Origin: Melieria omissa
Lineage: Eukaryota > Arthropoda > Insecta > Diptera > Ulidiidae
Assembly (NCBI GenBank): GCA_963971225.1
Contig: OZ020267.1
Location: forward strand, 95,035,648-95,099,647
Length of the DNA: 64,000 nucleotides
Direction of reading: 5' to 3'
Shown here in pieces: positions 57,163 through 64,000 of the stretch; position 1 is the first letter of the stretch, and each line of letters starts with the position of its first letter. The notes under the pieces were generated by a model. The model saw nothing but the letters and a program-made list of their open reading frames with translations. It did not search any database and was not told the DNA's origin. The translations under genes and the position numbers were made by a program.

Positions 57163-60100
57163 CTGCAAATGAAACTCAATTAGTCAGATCTTGTCGACAC
57201 CGGCCATGTACAGCCACCAACCCTTTGATAAATTAAAGCTTGCGCTTGCCGATTGTTTTTTCAAAAATTCTAGGCACATGTCTTGAGGTATACCCAACGC
57301 GTGCATATTGCAGGTAAAGGCCCTGCAAGGAAATGGGTCGTTAAATGTCAACTGTCAATGGAAAACAGGTCTACAAACCCCAGTTGACGAAACACAATAT
57401 TCTCCAGCATGTGCTGCTCATTCGCCTTTTCACGATCAGCCACCGCTGCTCCGCTGCCAGACAGCGTCTCGCACTGCGCCTGCGAAGCGCACTTTCGCAC
57501 CGACTGCACCGACCGCACCACCGCATGGCTATGATGCGACGAACTCGACGAGGAGGCAGCTTCTGCTTCGGCCGCCGCAGCGGAATCGGTCGCCAGCGCC
57601 GCCTCGCCTTGTGGCCTCAGCGTAGACGCCGCTTGCAGTTTATTCTTTTCGCGCTTCTCCGCACGCCGCTTCTTCATCATCAGCCGATGCTCACGCTCGC
57701 TGTGCACCGCGTCGGAAAAGGCCGCGTTCCAGAACCGCAGCGTGTGCCAGACGGGCTGCTGGCGCATGAAAGTGAAGAGGTATTCGCGATAGGGGTCACA
57801 GCCAGGAACTTCAACTGCGCAATTAAACCCAAATGGCATTAATGTAAACACGACCAAGTTCTACACTCACTTTCATTGTAGAAGAGAAAGCAGAGGTTCA
57901 TAATGACGGCCGCCGGCGCGTAGTCCTCGCACTCTCCGCACTCGAACAGCACGATGGCAAAGTACTGCACCAGCGAGTGGAAGGTTACCTCGTCCACGCG
58001 CTTCGACTTGGCCTTCTGTTCCAGCAGAAAGCGCGTGAACCACTGTCGCCCAATTTCCAGGCGAGCCAGAGCACCAAACTCCGCCTTCAGCTCCAGGCCA
58101 ATCGTGGCCGCATTCGCGAAGAGTGTGTCCGTGAAGCGTTTCATGAACTCCTTGACCGGCTCCTCGCCGGCTCGGCAATCCAGACTAATGGACGACGCCC
58201 ACGACGGCACCGAGTTCTGCGATTCGGAGCGTATAAAGTTTTTCCAGTCGGTCGACTCCACGCTGGGACTCATGGCGGCCTCGGGATCGTCGCGCAGGCT
58301 GGTGACGGTGCTGCTGTTGGACGCGCGACTGCGCGAGGGCACCACCATGCTGGCCGCGGCTGGCATGGCACCGAGATCGGGGTTGTGGTGCGCACTGTGG
58401 CCGCCATGGTTGTGCTCGCGGTCCGAGGGTGGCTGCACATCGATCTGCGGCGCACCGGCGCCAGAGCTAAGTAGCTCATTGATGCGCAGCATATCCTTCT
58501 GTATGTCCAGATCGCTGCGACGTGCTCCGGCAATGGCGCGCCCAGGACGTCCGTAGCCGCCGGAGTGTCGCGACTCAATGGAGTTCGAGCGAGTGTTGCT
58601 GCTGACATGCGAACGTTGTAGCGGTAGTGAGTGCGACGAAGAAGTGGAGGACGAAGAGGTGGACGAGCTGGAAATCGAACGGCGCACTTTGGTAGCGGCA
58701 TGCGAGCGTAAGGCGTCAAGGCGTGGTCCTTTTGAATGTAGAGGATTAATTACTTGTAAGTGGGAACATGTTCATTATGTCGCTACTTACTGGGCGCCAA
58801 ATTCGGATAACGAAAGCGCCCCGAAATTAACTCCTCATGGGCGCGACGTGCTTTCACACGCCGAAACTCGTAGTCGATTTTGGTGTAGTCTATTGTTTCA
58901 TCAACTGAATCAAAAACAAAGGGAAAATCGTAAACAATTACAAGTTGTAGAAGCATTGGAAAGGCAAAGTTACGGTACATTTTGGTACTTCCTCGTCATC
59001 ATCACAATACTCCGAATCGCTGGAGCTGATGCTTAAAGTTAGCTGCAGAAGAAGAGCAAACAAAAATATTACTTTCACGAGGTACCGCACACAGTCCTCC
59101 CGAGGGGAGCGGAGCCTGGATTTTGTATTCGTTAATACTTTGTGGGAACAGAGATTTTCTTACAAGCATTTTCTTCGCATTTTCCTTTAAGCATATTGGG
59201 CATTCGGATACGAGTGCCGCCGTAAAACATCTCCACTGTAGCTTTACTTAATTGGCGCCACACTTTAGGCCTTAAACACCCTGACTATGCCTCTCCCATG
59301 CACAAAGCATCGGTCAGTTGTATAGCCTTGCTTCTCCATGGCCAACAAAAACAAAACCTCAAACAAGAACAAATACTCGCGCCACGGCACCGAGCACAAT
59401 GGCCTCGCTTAAGCTGAATCGCATTGAGCTGGAAATCGACAGAATCGCGCTCCTGAACTTGCTATTGCAATGTTGCAACACTTGCCGCTACCCTGCCATT
59501 GATGTTGGCGCTAGCGAAGGCGATAATGCACAATATCGCAAATCGGACAACTGACAGCCGAGAGGGCAACAAGCTGGCGCTTAAATAACAATGCAGCACT
59601 AACGTTGTTAGCGTCGAGTGACGCAAGAGTGCGTTGGTATGTGTCTACTGCCTGCTGGCATGCACTGAGAAAAACGTGTGTGCAAACACAGCGATATTGT
59701 TTTTAATAAAATCCAAAATATCTAGTGTTTTCCTTTTTCCAAATTTTAATTAATTAATTTTTGATAAACTCTTATAAACCTGATGACGGACTCGAGCAGA
59801 ACATCTCATAACCATCTATGTTCTGAGCTTTACTTGATACATGAATGAGGCCTCATGTCTTTTTCGAACAGTGGATTTGGATTTATTTACCCTTTGACGC
59901 GCACTATTTCCTGCTGAGAGAGAAAAGCTCTTAATAGAAAAATGTGTCTTTAGATGTTGGTTGACGGGTGCTACCATATGACGTGCCACAATACCACAGA
60001 GATTTGCAAATTTCATATTCCCTATCTAACCAAATTACTTGACTCCCAAAATAAATATTTAATGGTCAAAAAAGATTTTACTCAGTCAATCTGATATTCA

Positions 60101-62277
60101 ATGTGCGATGATCTTCAGAAAGTGACCTCTGTAGCATCTTTCAGGCGGAGGTTTTTGCAATCTGGAAACCTGCTGAACTAATCCGCAACAGCGGATTATC
60201 ATCCACGGATATCTGTGTGGATATTCAGGCACCTCTTAGAGCACTGGAATCAGCCACGGTGAAATCAAGGGTAGTGCAGTGTGTGCATGGGACATCACCG
60301 AGTCACTCTCTGCTGGTTTCCGGGCAGCTTTGAAGTGGCAGGAAACGAGGTAGCGGACGAGATGGCAAGAAAGGGGGTCGCCCTGCCTCTCACCGAAGTG
60401 AATAACTGTGTGCTCCCACCGATATATGCCCTGTATATGTATCAGGTGTACAACTTTGCTTCCGCCGTTTTCCGATAGGTGGCTGTACCGGCTGAGGCTG
60501 GTTGAAATACATAGATGGTAATGCCTTTAAAGTGAGTGTGGACAGTGCCTAACGAATTGTCATCGCCGTTTCAGTGACAGTTGTTCTTGTTTTCGTATTA
60601 TTCACGCTCGAAAATGTCCGTTTATGTGCCCAATTGTCGCCATTTGCGGGAAGTTTTACTTTTCTGTTACAATTCGAAAAAAAATGCAGCTGAAGCGCAT
60701 CGAATGCTCTCAGAAACTTACGGTGATGCTGCTCTGAGTGAAAGAACGTGTCGGGAGTGGTTTCAACGTTTTAAAAATGGTGATTTCGATGTCGAAGACA
60801 AACATGGTGGTGGCCACTTTTGCAGCCTCACGTCGCAAAAGTGGTCAAAAAGTACCTGGAAACGCTGAAATGGGAAGTCTTGCCCCACCCGCCGTATTCC
60901 CCAGATGTCGCCCCTTCTGACTTCCACCTATTCCGTTCGATGGCACATGGCCTGGCAGATCAACATTTTCAATCCTTCGAAGAATTGGAAAAATGGATTG
61001 CTTCATGGATAGCGTCAAAAGAGGACTCCTTTTTTCGAGCCGGGATCCGAAAATTGCCGGAAAGATGGGAGAAAGTTGTCGCTAGCGACGGACAATACTT
61101 TGAATAATACATCTGTAAGCACTTTTTCGCAATAAAGCTTTTAATTTTGGAAAAAAAACGGCGGAAGCAAAGTTGTACACCTGATATATTGACAGGTTGA
61201 GCAAAAATTACACCATGAGGACCATGGCGGAGCAGAACTGATTGCAGTACCTGCCCTGCAACATGGCCTTCCCTTTCCTTGAGGAAAACATGATTTGTAA
61301 CTACTGACCTTGAGTCGAATCTCTATTAGGAAGCTTGTTGGAGCTATTACTGTACACTGCGCCCTTCGATCCATGCTTGTCAAATGATGCCTCTCGTCCA
61401 GTGATGCCTGCAGAAGCTTTGGAGATGAAGTAGAATTTGAAACGATCCAACACTGGACCACTGCCCGGCTCTGCAGGAATGCCGTCTTCGCCCAAGGGTC
61501 AAGATTCCTGGCAGACTTGGCTTGCGCGACCAGAGTTGAAAATTCGGATCTACTCTCCTTCATCAAGAGGTCGAACTGCCATTGGTTAGCTCCAGAACTT
61601 TCTAAGAAGGGATTCGCAATGGGCCATTTTGACACACCTTTCCCTACCTAACCTTCAGGAAGTGAACTACCAGTGACTTCCTTTTCTTCGTCCTGATCTC
61701 TTTTCGTACGTTCCTAATAGGTACTTAATAGGGAGTGGCCCGTGAGAACAACAATTATGATTCCTGTCTGGTTTCATTTGCAAATCGGATAGTTTGCATG
61801 AGAGCTGGCTTCAAAGTAGAGTTTTCATAAAAAGTGGACGAAATAGCAAAATGTTGAACCAACCAAAATTATAATTACATATCTAATTTACTTGTGGATG
61901 CTTTTTACTAGACAACGCTGTGAAACACACCTTAACACCCGTTTGGACAATGCTTTCTTTATTCTTGGTTACATTTTTAGTAAAACTTTGACTTATTGTC
62001 GATTACTACGTGGCAATAAGTCGTTCGACTCCCACTGAAACAGTCTCACTTGGTTATTAAACTCCTTCCCTTTTGAAGTACTTTTCGTGATTCGATTTCG
62101 CAGTGTATGTGTACATACCTTGTTGGAGATGCCGTTGAGTAATTCATTGCTATTGCCCAGCACTGTCAGAAACTTGGACTTGAGTATGCCGATGCCTGGT
62201 GTGCGTCCCATTAGGCTTTTAATTTTTGAACGCTCCCCAGCCGGCGGTGTGGGCGGACAGGTATTCAAATCGACCAT
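57086..62277 (-). CDS. KIAA0513-like protein
   Basis: Seven coding exons on the minus strand (62119-62277, 58979-59042, 58791-58904, 57871-58728, 57379-57814, 57222-57322, 57086-57162) join in frame to 602 residues. The N-terminal half is low-complexity: an acidic [13 protein letters not shown] patch (about 59-71) and a serine-rich run (about 125-140). The conserved part matches vertebrate KIAA0513: [10 protein letters not shown] and [10 protein letters not shown], then [14 protein letters not shown] (about 305-398), [15 protein letters not shown] (about 412-430), ENIVFRQLG (about 535-544) and [20 protein letters not shown]. Human KIAA0513 carries an SBF2-type domain and its function is poorly known. 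The start ATG lies in GAAGATGG context. Weak donors after exons 2, 5 and 6 were chosen because they alone keep the frame and the homology. I believe a Drosophila homologue exists but give no symbol. Confidence 0.85.
57222..57322 (-). CDS. KIAA0513-like exon 6
   Basis: Encodes [20 protein letters not shown] and a short variable end. This aligns with the [20 protein letters not shown] region of human KIAA0513. Acceptor CCTTGCAG; donor GTTGGT is weak. Confidence 0.78.
57379..57814 (-). CDS. KIAA0513-like exon 5
   Basis: Encodes [32 protein letters not shown], a basic stretch ([14 protein letters not shown]), an alanine/serine-rich insert absent from the human protein, and ENIVFRQL. Introns on both sides are 56 nt. 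The donor GTTTGT is weak but keeps the frame. Confidence 0.82.
57871..58728 (-). CDS. KIAA0513-like exon 4
   Basis: The largest exon (858 nt). It holds the serine-rich run, a histidine/proline-rich linker and the first conserved block [10 protein letters not shown] to [20 protein letters not shown]. The donor GTGAGT is strong and in phase 1. Confidence 0.86.
58791..58904 (-). CDS. KIAA0513-like exon 3
   Basis: Encodes [20 protein letters not shown] and [17 protein letters not shown]. Acceptor GATTCAG, donor GTAAGT, introns of 74 and 62 nt on either side. Confidence 0.8.
58979..59042 (-). CDS. KIAA0513-like exon 2 (acidic patch)
   Basis: Encodes [20 protein letters not shown] and one more residue plus a base. 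The acceptor has a strong pyrimidine tract (CTCTTCTTCTGCAG). The donor GTACCG is poor; the better-looking upstream GTACCA would break the frame. Confidence 0.7.
60130..60441 (+). pseudogene. LINE RNase H fragment, cut by mariner
   Basis: The plus strand shows a [20 protein letters not shown] stretch and, one frame over, [20 protein letters not shown], which are consecutive RNase H motifs of a LINE. Homology stops at the mariner insertion point. Confidence 0.55.
60440..61186 (+). mobile_element. Internally deleted mariner transposon
   Basis: The element spans 60442-61184 (743 bp) between TA dinucleotides (60440-60441 and 61185-61186). Its inverted ends of about 30 bp begin TCAGGTGTACAACTTTGC and match perfectly. 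A full mariner is about 1.3 kb, so some 550 bp are missing. The transposase N-terminus ([42 protein letters not shown]) is at 60614-60810. After a jump, the C-terminus ([35 protein letters not shown] with the last catalytic D) runs to 61107. The central part with the first two catalytic aspartates is gone. It could still move with an enzyme in trans. Confidence 0.88.
62119..62277 (-). CDS. KIAA0513-like exon 1
   Basis: Encodes residues 1-53, [20 protein letters not shown] to LLNGISNK, ending at donor GTATGT in phase 0. An AG 12 bases upstream of the ATG (CAACTGCAG) may be the acceptor of a 5' untranslated intron. Confidence 0.78.
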
Positions 62278-64000
62278 CTTCCACCGCGCTGCAGTTGCAG
62301 TTACGCACGGACCCTGACCGTTGTGATCGTCAGAATTTTTATATATACGTATATGTAGGTCTTAGAAAAGTTCATTTCATTTCATTGCACAAATATTTAT
62401 TCAATATGGCTTGCGGCCAGCTGACCATATGTTAGCCTCAAGTTGTACAGCTCTCCCGCACTAATGTGCACTCAGCGCGTGGCATGGCCACACATGTGGC
62501 TGGCACCCTGCGGCAAGCGTTGTGGCGGCAAGTGTGAGCGCCTCTGTGTGTGTGTGTTTGTGTGCGTGTGTGCGAGCATGCGATTTTGTTTATTGGTGTT
62601 GATGTGTTATTGATTTTTTTCTGCTGCAGAAAATTTTCCTTGCCGCTGGAGCATTCAAATCGCGTGGTTGGCACTTTTTCCGCGACAGACACGCCTACCA
62701 AATTGCGCTGCGAGCGAAAACCACATATTACCAGCGAGCTGGGCTTATTTAATATTATGTCACTTCCCCATTCGAGTACACCAAATTTTCATGCTTGAGA
62801 AAGTAGTCACGTGCGTTTTCGAAGCAGCCGCATTGTCGTCTACTTTGACTTCCGGATGGCACTTGTTCCTTTCACGGCTGTTTAGCACTTTACAAGGCAC
62901 TTTTGAATCCACGATTGGGATAACAACTAACAAAATGTTCACTTTTCAGCACTTTTCTGCCTCCTGCAGACAATTGTGGCCAGTCTCAGTTTCCTGACTA
63001 CGGCAGTTAGTCCAACCAACGCCAGACGCTCCTTGTTGCGGCAATGCAGCCACCGCTGCTGCTCCCTCAGCGTGTGAGGCCTTCGCACTGCAGTTGCGTC
63101 GACACAGCCACTGCCAATTGCCGACCGTCAACTGTCAGCACGCGCGCGCTCTCAGCCATGAACCGTGTCAACTTTTAGGGGGTGTTCCGACAGCGCCAAA
63201 AGCTCGCCACATGCTACACACTTGTGCGGCACTGTGGGGGCTCAGAGCTGGCGTTTGTATCTTCGTTGGTACGCTCGTTTGTTTACATCGCATCAGCTGT
63301 TCCACTTGGCCGAGCTTTTTGCCTGAGTTTTCTCTCTCGCCGGACAGCGCCAGTTCTGAGCGCTCAACAGCATTTGCCGGCGAAAGTGGCCTGAGCGCAC
63401 ACGATTGCAGGCGGGAATCGACTGCAGTGAAAACATCAGCAACTAAAGGCAACAAGTGTGGCGTCGGTGGCAATTGGTAGTTGATAATTTAGTGTTGTTT
63501 TCATTAAAAATGTTTTCGATTACTCTTGCAGGAGTTTACGTCTTCAAAGGTAAATTAATTTTGTGCGCCAATGATACGAAATACTAATTATTTCTAATTG
63601 CCTTAATTATGTTATAATAAGAAATCAGCGATAAGTGGTATTAAAAAAAAAAACCATAATTAAAATACAATTTATTTTGCGTTCAAAAAAGGGTTGGGTT
63701 TCCTGGACTGGAATAATCTGTTTTTGTTCGATTTGTTGTTTTATTTAAGTAAGTTGATCAACTACACCATCGATGGTATAGAAACAAGTGACCGCAATTT
63801 TATCTCCAAGATAATTTTTGTTTGCATCTTTTTGAGCAACGAATGCGAAAGACACGAAAAGTTAAATCCGAAATATACAAATTGAGATCACATCCAAGAG
63901 TCGAAATGATTGTAGCGTTTGTATTGCTGACGCGTTCTTCGGTGTTTTTTATTTTGATTTCGATATTTATTTTCGGCGGAAAGCGACGAAAACACGCAGC
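62278..64000. other. 5' flank of the KIAA0513-like gene
   Basis: No further coding exon is supported. GT-rich runs lie at 62547-62575 (GTGTGTGT). The part from 62900 to 63480 is richer in GC and probably includes the promoter and leader, but no core motif is convincing. From 63480 on the DNA is AT-rich with nothing assignable. Confidence 0.45.

Larger units (their letters stand above)
59043..62118 (-). other. KIAA0513-like intron 1 (3.1 kb)
   Basis: Carries a LINE RNase H fragment and a mariner element (listed). The rest (59043-60120 and 61187-62118) has no assignable feature; CCTACCTAACC at 61648 recalls SINE/LINE tails. Confidence 0.7.

Noticed and set aside
57954..58556. Long plus-strand open frame (200 codons)
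   Set aside because: Antisense shadow of exon 4 of the KIAA0513-like gene.
61141..61635. 164-codon minus-strand frame downstream of the mariner element
   Set aside because: Starts within the mariner end and shows no recognisable domain.
63530..63551. Possible micro-exon between TTGCAG and GTAAAT
   Set aside because: Splice-like motifs are this frequent by chance; no gene context.
1..64000. Bacterial-type systems, CRISPR arrays, prophage
   Set aside because: No spaced direct repeats or prokaryotic gene organisation; all real genes are intron-containing insect genes or transposons.

Overview
The window is nuclear DNA of a higher (cyclorrhaphan) fly. The evidence is a tandem pair of nervana-type Na+/K+-ATPase beta-subunit genes with the fly exon layout, many introns of only 56-74 nt, fly-like upstream sequence, and a load of dipteran transposons. 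A tephritid fruit fly is my best guess, but that is an inference and cannot be proved without a database search. LAYOUT: 1-260 holds the end of a Tc1-like transposase on the minus strand. nrv2 (plus strand, six coding exons, 321 aa) runs 2972-8069. Intergenic DNA from 8070 to 17952 carries a complete non-autonomous hAT element. nrv1 (plus strand, four coding exons, 310 aa) runs 17953-39810, with a 20.8-kb first intron that has collected a SINE, a 279-bp tandem repeat, TTAA-flanked elements, a TA-flanked element and a Mutator-like element. From 40.8 to 54.6 kb there is a transposon cluster: a 5'-truncated LINE, an 8.6-kb Ty3/gypsy element whose 5' LTR is split by a 2.5-kb foldback element (itself holding a LINE scrap and a smaller TIR element), a second LINE scrap, a TTAA element and an RTE-like LINE tail. 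At 56.0-56.9 kb is a second foldback element with the same 12-bp ends. From 62277 back to 57086 the minus strand encodes a seven-exon, 602-aa homologue of vertebrate KIAA0513; its 3.1-kb first intron holds an internally deleted mariner inserted in a LINE RNase H fragment. The right end (62.3-64 kb) is probable 5' flank of that gene.  HOW IT WORKS TOGETHER: nrv1 and nrv2 encode single-pass type II membrane glycoproteins that pair with the Na+/K+-ATPase alpha subunit at the plasma membrane. Both keep the six ectodomain cysteines and look intact. The KIAA0513-like gene is not known to be linked to them in function. No operon, CRISPR array, phage or defence system is present, as expected for an animal genome.  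MAIN NEW OBSERVATION: two long-armed foldback transposons share the terminus CACTGTGCGACA and both make a 3-bp TWA target duplication, while their arms differ. Other points are a Mutator-like element with a 9-bp target duplication, a tRNA-derived SINE with a 13-bp target duplication, and a gypsy element whose polyprotein frame runs into the 3' LTR and ends in three 57-bp coding repeats.
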